The notes under the pieces: model-generated
The model's database searches: none
Told to the model about the DNA's origin: nothing
Seen by the model: only the letters and a program-made list of their open reading frames with translations
Assembly: GCF_017874255.1 (NCBI RefSeq)
Contig: NZ_JAGGLD010000002.1
Location: 124,001 to 188,000 of the forward strand
Length of the DNA stretch: 64,000 nucleotides
Origin: Paenibacillus shirakamiensis
Lineage (GTDB): Bacteria > Bacillota > Bacilli > Paenibacillales > Paenibacillaceae
Direction of reading: 5' to 3'
Shown: positions 26,417 through 35,450 of the stretch, piece after piece
Numbering within the stretch: the stretch's first letter is position 1
How the letters are laid out: each line of letters begins with the position of its first letter
Position numbers and translations under genes: made by a program

Positions 26417-27459
26417 GAATTCACGCCCATTCGTTGTTTCTTATTTCGGCAGAGTAAGTAAGCAAAGAACGGTGCACCAAGAAATGCAGTAATAATACCT
26501 AAAGGAATCTCAGTAGGAGCCAAAACCATCCGCGCAGCGAGATCACTCCACATCATAAAAATTCCTCCACAGATTGCAGATAAAGGCACAATCAATCGAT
26601 AATCAGGGCCCGTCACCATCCGAATCATATGGGGCACAACCAGTCCTACGAAGCCAATAACCCCCGATACGGATACGGCTGTAGCGGTAAGCAGTGTAGC
26701 TACAACTAAGACGATGAATTTCGTCCGCTCCACATCCAGTCCGGAGTGAGAAGCTTCTCTCTCTCCAAGCGCAAGTAGATTCAATCTTCTTGCATAACTC
26801 CATAATACAACGAGTCCCACAATCACATACGGGAAAAGGATGGCCGTATAGGACCATCCACGTAGACTGAGACTTCCTAGAGTCCAGTACAATATTTCAT
26901 TAATCGTCTTCTTCGACATCGCCGTTAGGAAAGCCACTACCGCTCCCAAAAAAGACTGCATCACTACCCCCGAAAGGATCAGACTTTCCGTGGGGATCTT
27001 CCCCTTCTCCTTCGCCAGCCACAAGACAATCCATAACGTAATTACGCCACTAAAGAAGGCGACGGCTGGCAGCGTCAAGGCACCGATTAAGGAATACTGC
27101 CATCCAAAAAAAATCAGGACTGCTGCGCCAAGAGAAGAACCAGAAGATACGCCTAGTGTAAAAGGATCTGCCAAGGGATTGCGAAGCACACCTTGAAAAG
27201 CCGCGCCCGCCAGGGCTAACGATGCCCCTACCAGCATGCCCAGTACAATGCGGGGAAGTCTAACATTCAAGACAATTTGTTCCGAAGAAGGCGACCAGTC
27301 TATTGAAATCCCCTGTCCCAGTATAGGAATTTGACGCAGTAGAATTCGGGCAATTTGCCCGATGGGCAGCGAGACAGGTCCTGTCCCAACACAGATGAGC
27401 AGTGTCAGAAGCAGTATGATAGAGCACAATAGACCGTATCCCGCTAGCTTTTTGCTCAT
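26413..27459 (-). CDS. btuC: Corrinoid (FecCD/BtuC-type) ABC transporter permease
   Basis: The 348-residue membrane protein has about ten helices and the FecCD motifs RLPRIVLGMLVGASLALAGAAFQGVLRNPLADP (in parts), GVSSGSSLGAAV and GVIGFVGLVVPHMIRMVTG, the last being the coupling region facing the ATPase. It forms the membrane channel for corrinoid import. Overlaps of 4 bases on both sides place it firmly in the operon. Confidence 0.87.
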   Translation of the reverse strand: MSKKLAGYGLLCSIILLLTLLICVGTGPVSLPIGQIARILLRQIPILGQGISIDWSPSSEQIVLNVRLPRIVLGMLVGASLALAGAAFQGVLRNPLADPFTLGVSSGSSLGAAVLIFFGWQYSLIGALTLPAVAFFSGVITLWIVLWLAKEKGKIPTESLILSGVVMQSFLGAVVAFLTAMSKKTINEILYWTLGSLSLRGWSYTAILFPYVIVGLVVLWSYARRLNLLALGEREASHSGLDVERTKFIVLVVATLLTATAVSVSGVIGFVGLVVPHMIRMVTGPDYRLIVPLSAICGGIFMMWSDLAARMVLAPTEIPLGIITAFLGAPFFAYLLCRNKKQRMGVNS

Positions 27460-28433
27460 TTTACTAGATCCGGATAAATAGCTTTAGCTACTTCTAAAAG
27501 ACCTTCTGTTACGCGGGGACCTGGACGACTAAGCAAGTTATCATCCAAAGCTACAATGCGGTTGTCCTTAATGGCCTTGATTTGATTCCATCCACTGCGT
27601 GCTTTGATAATATCAGCAATCGTCTCATTCTTGTCATTCACTACACTCTTCGCGTATAAGATTACATCGGGATTGGACTTAATAATGTTCTCTTCATTGA
27701 TGGCAGCCCATCCTTTGATATCTGAAGCTACGTTCACACCGCCAGCTTCTGTAATCATCTCATCCATAAATTCACCTTTACCGACCGTCCAACCGGGGGA
27801 GAACTCGATATAGACTTTTTTCTTCTGTTCAGGCGTTAAAGATTTCACCGCTTCTTTGACTTGTAAGCGATCCGCAGCCATTTTGTCTGTTACTTTTTTG
27901 GCCTGAGCTTGATGATCGGTGATTTGACCGTACACTTCAATATCTTTAGTTACATCATCTAAGGTCTTCGGATTGAACTGGTATACTTTGATCTTCTGTG
28001 CACGAAGATTTTTAATCGTCTCTGCGTCCGTAAGTGCCGCTACAAACACCACATCGGGCTGCGCTGCGACAATGGATTCCATGTTGACTTTCATGCCTGA
28101 CATTTTGGGTTTGGACTTCGCAGCCGCTGGGTAATCGTCATATTCCGTAACGCCTACAATTTCTTGATCCAGACCAATGGCGAACAAAGATTCTGTCTCC
28201 GACGGCGCAAGAGAAATAATTTTGGCTGGTGCTTTGTCAAACGTTACGCTTTCACCTGTTGCATCGGTTAAAGTCAAAGGATACGTCGTCTTCGCTGAAT
28301 CCTGAACTACCGGTGTCTCCTGCTTTGCAGGTTCTGTACTCTTTGTTGGTGTAGCTGTTGAACCACAACCTGCAGTCAATGCAAGCGTTAAGGCTAAGAG
28401 CCCTGTTGCCCAAATTTTGTTCCATGTCTTCAT
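27456..28433 (-). CDS. btuF: Corrinoid-binding lipoprotein (BtuF-type)
   Basis: The 325-residue protein has a lipoprotein signal peptide ending in LALTAGC, a Ser/Thr/Lys-rich linker, and a helical-backbone binding domain (about 55-325) with FDKAPAKIISLAPSETESLFA and GVTEYDDYP, common to B12- and siderophore-binding proteins. It captures the corrinoid outside the membrane. It is the first gene after the cobalamin riboswitch, which supports B12 rather than siderophore as the ligand. Confidence 0.87.
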   Translation of the reverse strand: MKTWNKIWATGLLALTLALTAGCGSTATPTKSTEPAKQETPVVQDSAKTTYPLTLTDATGESVTFDKAPAKIISLAPSETESLFAIGLDQEIVGVTEYDDYPAAAKSKPKMSGMKVNMESIVAAQPDVVFVAALTDAETIKNLRAQKIKVYQFNPKTLDDVTKDIEVYGQITDHQAQAKKVTDKMAADRLQVKEAVKSLTPEQKKKVYIEFSPGWTVGKGEFMDEMITEAGGVNVASDIKGWAAINEENIIKSNPDVILYAKSVVNDKNETIADIIKARSGWNQIKAIKDNRIVALDDNLLSRPGPRVTEGLLEVAKAIYPDLVK

Positions 28434-28512
28434 TTTATTCTCTCCCTTGTCTACAATTGTAGTCCTTAATAGATTCCTAAACCCATGCGAAGCTTACCTG
28501 TTACCCCAAAAA

Positions 28513-28542
28513 GAAAAGACCTGATCCATTATGGATTAGGTC
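28513..28542 (-). terminator. Riboswitch-controlled terminator ahead of btuF
   Basis: On the minus strand GACCTAATCCAT pairs with ATGGATCAGGTC (one wobble) and is followed by TTTTC then TTTTT. It lies between the cobalamin aptamer and btuF. Confidence 0.8.
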
Positions 28543-28649
28543 GACGTCTACGAAATTTATGTTCCAATATGCAGCTTCCCTGAAAGGATGGCTCATCAGA
28601 ACAAAGGTTATCCCGGCAGAACGTTGCCCCTTCCTCGGAGGACCGCTGT

Positions 28650-28830
28650 GTTCCGTTAGGCAGGTCTCCTGACTTCCGAGTTAAGACAAGGCTCGCCTTC
28701 CCATACCTACAAAAGTACAGTGGCATATCGTGAGCTTGTCCTCGGTTACAGTGGCGGGACCGTGCCGGAGTTGCACCGGCTTCCCTATTCACCTACAGCT
28801 TACTTCTGCAGGACCTAACGGATTGAATAC
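28650..28830 (-). promoter_or_regulatory. Cobalamin riboswitch
   Basis: The minus strand reads GGTGAATAGGGAAGCCGGTG, then CTCCGGCACGGTCCCGCCACTGT, and later the B12 box AAGTCAGGAGACCTGCCT (28676-28659), all hallmarks of the class. Adenosylcobalamin or another cobalamin should favour the terminator at 28513-28542 and shut off btuF-btuC-btuD-cobT-cobU-cobS. The upstream cobC gene lies outside its control. Confidence 0.95.
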
Positions 28831-28914
28831 TTCATTCGCATATCGAAGTGAATCTACTCTACTGGATTATAGGGGATATTTCCCTGCGGTACAATAACGC
28901 AATAGGACTTTTTT

Positions 28915-29535
28915 TCAACAAAAACCCAAGTGTGCTCTGGAATGAGAAGTGCGAATGCGAAGCACACTTCCGTTGTCCACCATCGCATCCTTGAAGTGTG
29001 CACCTGGAATTAACACTGTCCGTAACAACCGGATCACGCCTCCATGGGTGACGATGAGCACTTGAAAAGCCTCACCTTCCGGCGGGGCATCTTCTATCTT
29101 CAGTCTAGTCACGATCTCTTCTAAAACCGACAGCACTCTCCTCTCTAATTGAGTCCACGATTCCCCTTGAGGTGGAGTGTGGTCTGCAGGATGATCAATC
29201 CATTGTCGATAGCGGGGAATATCCTTTAGTTCCTCGTACGTAAACCCCTCCCAATCTCCAAAGTCCATTTCACGTAAGCGTTCATCAAAGGTCGCAATAT
29301 TCTTAAGATCGGGTCTCACACGCTCTAAGGTCATTCGGCAACGCTGTAGATCACTGCATTGAACGATAGGAAATTTTGTAGAAGCGAGCTCCTCTCGTAG
29401 TGATTCCAACCCTGCATGCCCCCCATCTAAAAGAGGGATGTCCATATGACCTAGATAACGTCTTTCTACATTCCACTGTGTTCGGCCATGTCGTACTAGA
29501 TGCCACTCTATCTCGAATTGTGCTTCTGATTCCAT
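28915..29535 (-). CDS. cobC: Alpha-ribazole-phosphate phosphatase (histidine phosphatase family)
   Basis: The 206-residue protein begins with HLVRHGRTQWNVERRYLG, the phosphohistidine RHG motif, and has a catalytic EMDFGDWEGFTYEEL segment and VTHGGVIR with the second histidine. Family members dephosphorylate alpha-ribazole-5'-phosphate or similar small phosphates. CobC is chosen because of its place between cbiB and the btu/cob unit; on sequence alone a phosphoglycerate mutase-like phosphatase is possible. It lies 57 bases after cbiB. Confidence 0.8.
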   Translation of the reverse strand: MESEAQFEIEWHLVRHGRTQWNVERRYLGHMDIPLLDGGHAGLESLREELASTKFPIVQCSDLQRCRMTLERVRPDLKNIATFDERLREMDFGDWEGFTYEELKDIPRYRQWIDHPADHTPPQGESWTQLERRVLSVLEEIVTRLKIEDAPPEGEAFQVLIVTHGGVIRLLRTVLIPGAHFKDAMVDNGSVLRIRTSHSRAHLGFC

Positions 29536-29592
29536 TCTTATCCGCCTCTCACATTACTATGTATAAAGCAAGGATACCACTGTTTCTGTCAA

Positions 29593-30561
29593 CTACAACA
29601 CGCCTATTAGAAACCATAATAGTAGAAACAAAGTTCCTATTAAAACGGCTGCGTTCGATACCCATATTAGCAAGGCTGCTGTCGTGGGAATGTCCGCAGG
29701 CTCCAGCTCACGCGTGCGTTCCCCCATATATGCCCGGAACGAGCTTACGCCGTGATAGACGTTCTCTCCTCCGAGCTGAATTCCCAATGCGCCCGCGACT
29801 GCGGATTCTGGAAACCCACTATTGGGACTGGGATGGGCCCGTGCATCTCGCTTCATAGAATGCAGTGCACCCTTGGCACTTAGGCCAGAAGTACACTTGG
29901 CAGCCGCTATTAAGAGCAGGCCCGTTAATCTTGCGGGAACGTAGTTAGCTACATCGTCTAGACGAGCTGAAGCCCATCCAAGATCGATATATTTCTCATT
30001 CTTATAACCCACCATTGAGTCCAATGTATTGATAGCTCTATAGGCCATAGCCAGTGGCGCCCCCCCAAGTAGAGCATAAAAAAGTGGCGATATCACTCCA
30101 TCTACAATGTTCTCTGCTATGGTCTCCACTGCGCCGCGGACCACGTTCGGCGTGTCTAGGTGGGCCGTATCTCGGCCCACGATCATACTTAAGGACCTTC
30201 GCGCTGCGGGAAGGTCCTGGTTCTTGAGATGCCGGAAGACCTCCATCCCGGCATCCTTCAGTCCTTTGGCGGCGATCGTGGTCCAGATCAGCCATACCTC
30301 CGCTGCGGCGGCAAGCCAGGGACTGATCTGCGCAAGTAGGCGGATCAGTCCCAAGCTTAAGGCGAAGGCACCGCCCGCCACGAGCAGCGGCAGCACTACG
30401 CCCGCGAGCTTGAAGCGGTGCGGGGGAACCAGGCGGCGAATGGCCGCCTCGATCCGCGAGATGGCCTTCCCCATCCCGACCACGGGATGAGGAAGCCTGC
30501 GCGGATCGCCGAGCAGCCGGTCGACGCCGTAGGCGACCGGCAACACCCACCAAGCGCTCAC
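29593..30561 (-). CDS. cbiB: Adenosylcobinamide-phosphate synthase
   Basis: CbiB attaches aminopropanol (phosphate) to adenosylcobyric acid. The 322-residue membrane protein has the N-terminal YGVDRLLGDPRRLPHPVVGMG, the VGRDTAHLDTPNVVRGAVETIAENIVDGVISPLFY region (in parts) and MVGYKNEKYIDLGWASARLDDVANYVPARL. It overlaps cbiZ by 4 bases. Its 5' half is markedly richer in G+C than its 3' half. Confidence 0.94.
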   Translation of the reverse strand: MSAWWVLPVAYGVDRLLGDPRRLPHPVVGMGKAISRIEAAIRRLVPPHRFKLAGVVLPLLVAGGAFALSLGLIRLLAQISPWLAAAAEVWLIWTTIAAKGLKDAGMEVFRHLKNQDLPAARRSLSMIVGRDTAHLDTPNVVRGAVETIAENIVDGVISPLFYALLGGAPLAMAYRAINTLDSMVGYKNEKYIDLGWASARLDDVANYVPARLTGLLLIAAAKCTSGLSAKGALHSMKRDARAHPSPNSGFPESAVAGALGIQLGGENVYHGVSSFRAYMGERTRELEPADIPTTAALLIWVSNAAVLIGTLFLLLWFLIGVL

Positions 30562-31289
30562 CGCCGGACTCCGGCGGCAGTGAGCGCTTCGGTGACGGCG
30601 GCGTAGACCAAGCGGCCAATGCGGCCGCCTAGGTCTGACGCCGTGCCTGCGTACGGGTGAAGCACCTCGTACGCAGGGTTCTGACTGACGCCGATAACTA
30701 CGGCGTCCGTGGTCGTGCCCGTGGCCGTAAGCCCATTCTCGGCATCGGGCACATGCAGATCGGCGAGGGCAGCCGCCTTCGCCTCTGTAGCTGTAATGAT
30801 CGCATTTACCATAGCGGCCGGAGTCATCCGGCCGTCCACCGCGATCATCAGGTTGATCGTTCCCGGCACATAATCTGCCGGGAACGTGGTCCGCTGCACA
30901 CCGGCGCGTGCACCATTAGAGATACCTGCCGTCGCGCAGACCACCACCGCAGCAGCGCCGTCCTGCTCTTCCGCCACTGCTGTATGCTGAAGCTGGACTG
31001 CGGTCAACAATCCCGCCGTTCCTTTTCGCGCATAACCCCATTCAGAGAGACTAGCTTCAATATCCCTCACGGGGTCAGCACAATGATAAAATCGATCTAC
31101 GTATATATTCACTACAGCTTGTAGAGGCTGCATCCCTCCGCCATAGACAGAACTTCCTAATCCTTCGACTTCCTCAGGAAAGCGCATCAGAATATGCCGT
31201 TCTTTGCGAAAGATTACCAGATTTGCATACACCTTAGAAGGGTATTCCATATTTTCTTGATCCTCTATACCTAGAAATGGTGTCGTCAT
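30558..31289 (-). CDS. cbiZ: Adenosylcobinamide amidohydrolase
   Basis: CbiZ cleaves the aminopropanol arm from cobinamide or pseudo-B12, letting the cell remodel foreign corrinoids. The 243-residue protein has the family motifs GGGMQPLQAVVNIYV, AGISNGARAG and TGTTTDAVVIG. It sits between cobD and cbiB with 4-base overlaps on both sides. Its C-terminal half is GC-rich. With BtuFCD this points to salvage and remodelling. Confidence 0.92.
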   Translation of the reverse strand: MTTPFLGIEDQENMEYPSKVYANLVIFRKERHILMRFPEEVEGLGSSVYGGGMQPLQAVVNIYVDRFYHCADPVRDIEASLSEWGYARKGTAGLLTAVQLQHTAVAEEQDGAAAVVVCATAGISNGARAGVQRTTFPADYVPGTINLMIAVDGRMTPAAMVNAIITATEAKAAALADLHVPDAENGLTATGTTTDAVVIGVSQNPAYEVLHPYAGTASDLGGRIGRLVYAAVTEALTAAGVRR

Positions 31290-32380
31290 TCCCGCTCACC
31301 TCCTAACAAGGTAGAAAGTTCTTGAAGTAACAGAAGATTCTCTGACTCTGTTCGTACTGCAACCCGGATATCTCGTGAAGTCAGCCCTGGATACATCGCG
31401 CAACTACGAATAAGAATACCTCGTCTTCCTAGCGCTTCCTGTACCCTTTCTGCAGTCCATTCATCAGGCATACGAACTAACAAAAAATTAGCCTCTCCTG
31501 CCCATGCATAACAGCCCAGTTGCTGCAACCCATCTTTTAGCCGACTTCTCTCCCGTTGAACAAAAGAGATCGTTGCCTCCTCAAATGCTGTGCCACTACG
31601 CACACAATATTCACCTGCCAACAGAGCAAGCTGATTCACACTCCAAGTAACCTGCTTCTCCGCGATAGCTTGAATAATCTGAGCATTCGCTACCGCATAA
31701 CCTAGACGAAGACCTGGAATCGCATAAAATTTCGTCATAGATCTCACCACGATTAGATGGGGATAACGATCTAACTCGCTTAGTAGACTGTGACGTTGAT
31801 CCAAAGGAACGAAATCGATAAAGGCCTCATCGATGACTAACCAAGTTCCATAACGCTCTGCGTATTCTGCATAGGTATTCAACTGATTCATGGTGTATTG
31901 TATGCCATTTGGGTTGTTAGGCTGACCTAAAAAAATCAAATCGGATGCTCTGGCTAGGTGCTCTAGATCCTCATCTGTAGCCCTGAATCCCCGTTCCTCA
32001 TCAGTAATCACACACATAACGTCTGAACCCACTTGCCGCGACAAGGTAGCGTATTCGGAGAAACAAGGTTCTATCACGCCCACAACCTTTGGAGATAGGG
32101 CGAGCAAGATGAGTGACATCACTTCCGCTGCGCCATTTCCAACCAGAATCATCTCTTCTTCTACATGAAGCAGAGAAGCTAGCCTGTTCTTAAGGTTGCG
32201 ATGCCCCGGATCTGGGTACTGCATGACCGAGGGTAACACTTCTGTTAAATACATCATTAAGCCAGGCGGCATGCCCAGCGGATTAATATTGGCACTAAAA
32301 TCTATGAATTCCTCAGCTCTTCTTCCATATCGCTGTCCCGCACTATGTATGTCTCCCCCATGCCCATAAATCTCAAGCAT
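31286..32380 (-). CDS. cobD: L-threonine-O-3-phosphate decarboxylase (CobD), PLP-dependent
   Basis: CobD makes aminopropanol phosphate for CbiB. The 364-residue fold-type I enzyme begins GHGGDIHSAGQRYG, then IDFSANINPLG, and has the PLP lysine in VRSMTKFYAIPGLRLGY; this N-terminus separates CobD from histidinol-phosphate aminotransferases. The open frame extends to 32461, but a promoter lies at 32432-32461, inside it. ATG 32380 with GTGGGGTG about 7 bases upstream is therefore preferred; ATG 32404 is possible. First gene of cobD-cbiZ-cbiB-cobC. Confidence 0.9.
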   Translation of the reverse strand: MLEIYGHGGDIHSAGQRYGRRAEEFIDFSANINPLGMPPGLMMYLTEVLPSVMQYPDPGHRNLKNRLASLLHVEEEMILVGNGAAEVMSLILLALSPKVVGVIEPCFSEYATLSRQVGSDVMCVITDEERGFRATDEDLEHLARASDLIFLGQPNNPNGIQYTMNQLNTYAEYAERYGTWLVIDEAFIDFVPLDQRHSLLSELDRYPHLIVVRSMTKFYAIPGLRLGYAVANAQIIQAIAEKQVTWSVNQLALLAGEYCVRSGTAFEEATISFVQRERSRLKDGLQQLGCYAWAGEANFLLVRMPDEWTAERVQEALGRRGILIRSCAMYPGLTSRDIRVAVRTESENLLLLQELSTLLGGERE

Positions 32381-32431
32381 TTTGGCACCCCACTTTAATT
32401 TCATATGGTCGCTAGACCCTCTATGTGTCTC

Positions 32432-32461
32432 ATTATGAACTGATCGTACTTTTTGCGTCAA
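32432..32461 (-). promoter_or_regulatory. Probable promoter of cobD-cbiZ-cbiB-cobC
   Basis: On the minus strand TTGACG (32461-32456) and CATAAT (32437-32432) are separated by 18 bases. No cobalamin riboswitch lies between this promoter and cobD, unlike the btuF unit. Confidence 0.55.
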
Positions 32462-32477
32462 CTTGGTCCCTAATTCT

Positions 32478-32506
32478 TTGGTTTCCCGGCAAATTTGGTT
32501 TACAAT
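32478..32506 (+). promoter_or_regulatory. Probable promoter of lplA
   Basis: TTGGTT (32478-32483) and TACAAT (32501-32506) with a 17-base spacer. Confidence 0.55.
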
Positions 32507-32564
32507 GATGAGGTATGGCTCTAACCATTAGCCGCCTATTTAGAGATATGGAGGAAAGATACTC

Positions 32565-33566
32565 ATGCTGTTCATCGACAACCAAGGGATTACCGATCCG
32601 GCTATCAATCTAGCCATTGAAGAGTATGTTCTGAGATACCTTCCAGCAGATGAGACCTATTTGCTGTTCTATATCAATGCACCTTCCGTCATTATTGGCA
32701 AGCATCAGAACACGATCGAAGAAATTAATGCTGAATATATTAAAGAACATGGAGTACAAGTCGTCCGACGTCTTTCTGGTGGAGGAGCGGTGTATCATGA
32801 CCATGGGAATCTGAACTTCAGTTTCATAACAAAGGATGATGGACAGTCCTTTCATAATTTCCGTAAGTTCACCCAGCCGGTTGTGGAGGCTCTCCATCAA
32901 CTAGGTGTACATGCCGAATTATCGGGCCGTAACGATCTCCAAATCGGGGAACAAAAAATTTCAGGGAATGCTCAGTTCTCCACACGTGGCCGGATGTTCA
33001 GCCATGGCACCTTGATGTTCAACCTGAATTTAGATGATGTACAAGCTTCCCTTCATGCCAATCCAGAGAAATTCAAATCGAAGAGTACGAAGTCTGTACG
33101 CAGCCGGGTAGCGAACATCATAGATTTTCTTGACACAAAAATGACGATTGAGGAATTCAGAGCTGATTTACTACGTCATATTTTTGGCATGGAAGCCGAT
33201 CAAGTTCCCATGTATGTGCTTCAGGAACAGGACTGGACCAAAATTCATGAACTTTCCAAGGAACGCTATCAGAATTGGGATTGGAATTATGGACTCTCAC
33301 CAGAAAGCAATGTAAAGCATACGAAGAAGTTCCCTGTAGGCATTATAGATCTTCGGATGGATATCAAAGATGGACACATCGAGAACATTAAGATTTATGG
33401 TGACTTCTTTGGCGTTGGAGACGTAACAGATATTGAACATGCGCTACGTGGTCTTCGCTACGAGGAATCCGAAGTGCGTCATGCCATGCAAGCCATTGAC
33501 ATCCCCCACTATTTCGGGAAATTAGACCCGGAAGATTTCATCGGGCTTGTCTTCCTTGAAGAATAA
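32565..33566 (+). CDS. lplA: Lipoate-protein ligase A
   Basis: The 333-residue enzyme attaches free lipoate to E2 and GcvH proteins by way of lipoyl-AMP. It has the biotin/lipoate ligase core with VVRRLSGGGAVYHDHGNLNFSF, the GRNDLQIGEQKISGNAQ motif that carries the catalytic lysine, and a C-terminal accessory domain (about 250-333). GGAGGAAAG lies about 8 bases before the ATG. Followed after 12 bases by a transporter gene. Confidence 0.94.
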   Translation: MLFIDNQGITDPAINLAIEEYVLRYLPADETYLLFYINAPSVIIGKHQNTIEEINAEYIKEHGVQVVRRLSGGGAVYHDHGNLNFSFITKDDGQSFHNFRKFTQPVVEALHQLGVHAELSGRNDLQIGEQKISGNAQFSTRGRMFSHGTLMFNLNLDDVQASLHANPEKFKSKSTKSVRSRVANIIDFLDTKMTIEEFRADLLRHIFGMEADQVPMYVLQEQDWTKIHELSKERYQNWDWNYGLSPESNVKHTKKFPVGIIDLRMDIKDGHIENIKIYGDFFGVGDVTDIEHALRGLRYEESEVRHAMQAIDIPHYFGKLDPEDFIGLVFLEE

Positions 33567-33578
33567 CCTGATAAGTCT

Positions 33579-34508
33579 ATGAATTTCACACGCTCCCAAA
33601 TCGCAGATCTTAGCCTGCTTCTCGTGGCCCTGATGTGGGGATGTACATTTATTATGATTCAACATGCCATTCATGCCTTACCGCCGTTCATGTTCAATGC
33701 CGTTCGCTTTATTGGAGCTGCAGCATTGCTCGGACTCATCATCACGATATTTTATCGTCAGATGTGGTCTAGCTTTTCGGTTCGTATGCTAGTACACGGA
33801 AGCCTGCTTGGCCTATTTCTTTTTCTTGGCTATGGGTTTCAGACGGTAGGTCTATTGTATACCACCACATCCAACGCAGGTTTCATTACAGGACTATCCG
33901 TCATCATAGTGCCCTTCTTATCCTTGATGCTTCTTCGTCAAAAGATATCTTGGATGACTTGTACCAGTGCTTTACTTGCCGCGGCTGGACTATATCTTCT
34001 AACATTCTCAGGCGGAAGCATGAATCTGAACCGCGGAGATGTGATGGTATTATTCTGTGCCATAGCTTTCGCTTTACATGTAGCATTTAGTGGCCGCTTC
34101 GCTCCCCGTTATCCTGCATTACTTTTGGCTGCGATTCAGCTTGCCGTGACGGGAATACTTAGTTTGCTTACTTCGTTGGGTACCGAGACGAATGGATCTT
34201 GGACAGGCTTTGCTCAGACCCTGATGCGTCCCGAAGTAGCCTTAGCTCTAATCATTTCTATAGGCCCTACCAGCGCCTTTGCCTTTTGGATTCAAATGGT
34301 CTGCCAGCAGTATACTACCCCGAATCGAGTAGCTGTCATTTTTGCTATGGAGCCTGTATTTGCAGCTCTTACGGGAATGCTGTTCGCCGGGGAGCAGCTT
34401 GGCTGGATCGCATTAGCAGGATGTGTATGTATCTTAACAGGTATGATTATTGCAGAATGGAGAACACCCCCTATTATAGACAAAGAGCCTGAACCTTCAG
34501 CGCTCTAA
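33579..34508 (+). CDS. EamA/DMT-family transporter
   Basis: The 309-residue membrane protein has ten predicted helices in two EamA repeats (about 8-145 and 155-295), starting ADLSLLLVALMWGCTFIMIQ. DMT proteins export amino acids, metabolites or drugs; the substrate is not known. It starts 13 bases after lplA with a weak ribosome binding site, and 20 bases ahead of a HAD phosphatase gene, so the three are probably one operon. Confidence 0.88.
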   Translation: MNFTRSQIADLSLLLVALMWGCTFIMIQHAIHALPPFMFNAVRFIGAAALLGLIITIFYRQMWSSFSVRMLVHGSLLGLFLFLGYGFQTVGLLYTTTSNAGFITGLSVIIVPFLSLMLLRQKISWMTCTSALLAAAGLYLLTFSGGSMNLNRGDVMVLFCAIAFALHVAFSGRFAPRYPALLLAAIQLAVTGILSLLTSLGTETNGSWTGFAQTLMRPEVALALIISIGPTSAFAFWIQMVCQQYTTPNRVAVIFAMEPVFAALTGMLFAGEQLGWIALAGCVCILTGMIIAEWRTPPIIDKEPEPSAL

Positions 34509-34528
34509 TTAAAGGAGAGATACCAGAT

Positions 34529-35329
34529 ATGTATAAATTGATTGCGATTGATATTGATGACACCTTGATTAATGACCATAAAGAAGTTACCCCAGCTACG
34601 CAGCAAGCGTTAGAAGATGCAGTTAAAGCAGGTGTAGTCGTTACGCTAGCTACAGGACGCGCCTATGCTTCTGCGAACAAAATTGCTCGTCAGACAGGAC
34701 TGAACGTACCGATCATTACGTATCAAGGTGCGCTTGTAAAAAACTTACTCGATGAAAAGGTTCTCTATGAGCGCTATATGCCCATCGATGCTGCCCGCAA
34801 GTTATTTCAATATTGTATCGAACATGACCTGCACTTACAGACCTACATTGATGACAAACTATATGCCCGCGAAGAAAATCAAAAGCTTAAAGACTATGCC
34901 GGCTTAAATAATACGCAATACCATATCGAACCCGACTTCGAGAAATTGATTGCACAGCCCACTCCCAAAATGTTAATTATTGATGAGCCTGCTTATCTCG
35001 ATGAGCTGATTCCTGTCTTTAAGGAACTGCTAGGGGATGGTGTGCATATCACGAAATCCAAACCTAACTTTTTGGAGTTCATGCACAAAGAAGGGACTAA
35101 AGGCGCTGCACTTACCTTCTTGGCGGATCATTTCGGTTGTGACTTGTCTGAGACAATTGCGATTGGAGACTCATGGAATGATCATGAGATGCTTGAAGTT
35201 GCGGGCCTTGGCGTAGCGATGGGCAATGCGATCCAACCCCTAAAAGAACTAGCAGACTATATTACGGCAAGCAATAACGAGGATGGCGTCAAACAAGTGA
35301 TTGAAGAATTTGTACTTAAAGCCAAGTAA
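34529..35329 (+). CDS. Cof-type HAD-IIB phosphatase
   Basis: The 266-residue protein has HAD motif I AIDIDDTLI (the nucleophile and acid Asp), motif II TLATGRAYA, a type IIB cap, the KGAAL lysine and motif IV AIGDSWNDHEML. Such enzymes dephosphorylate small phosphorylated metabolites such as sugar phosphates or FMN; which one is unclear. AAAGGAGAGA lies before the ATG. A terminator follows. Confidence 0.9.
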   Translation: MYKLIAIDIDDTLINDHKEVTPATQQALEDAVKAGVVVTLATGRAYASANKIARQTGLNVPIITYQGALVKNLLDEKVLYERYMPIDAARKLFQYCIEHDLHLQTYIDDKLYAREENQKLKDYAGLNNTQYHIEPDFEKLIAQPTPKMLIIDEPAYLDELIPVFKELLGDGVHITKSKPNFLEFMHKEGTKGAALTFLADHFGCDLSETIAIGDSWNDHEMLEVAGLGVAMGNAIQPLKELADYITASNNEDGVKQVIEEFVLKAK

Positions 35330-35411
35330 TTTAGTTTAAGGCACGGTTTAACTATTAATTATGCTTAAATGAGCATTATACGATTTTACTTCAATGACTT
35401 GTCTCATCTAA

Positions 35412-35447
35412 AAAACCCCTTCTAGTCAAAATAGAAGGGGTTTTGGA
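35412..35447. terminator. Intrinsic terminator between convergent genes
   Basis: AAAACCCCTTCTA pairs perfectly with TAGAAGGGGTTTT around a 7-base loop. Confidence 0.9.
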
Positions 35448-35450
35448 TTT

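Noticed and set aside
28529-28792. 87-codon minus-strand frame ahead of btuF
   Set aside because: It lies on the cobalamin riboswitch and its terminator; conservation there is explained by RNA structure.
30038-30619. Long overlapping frames in the cbiB/cbiZ region
   Set aside because: High GC removes stop codons; the products are Arg/Pro/Gly-rich shadows of cbiB and cbiZ.
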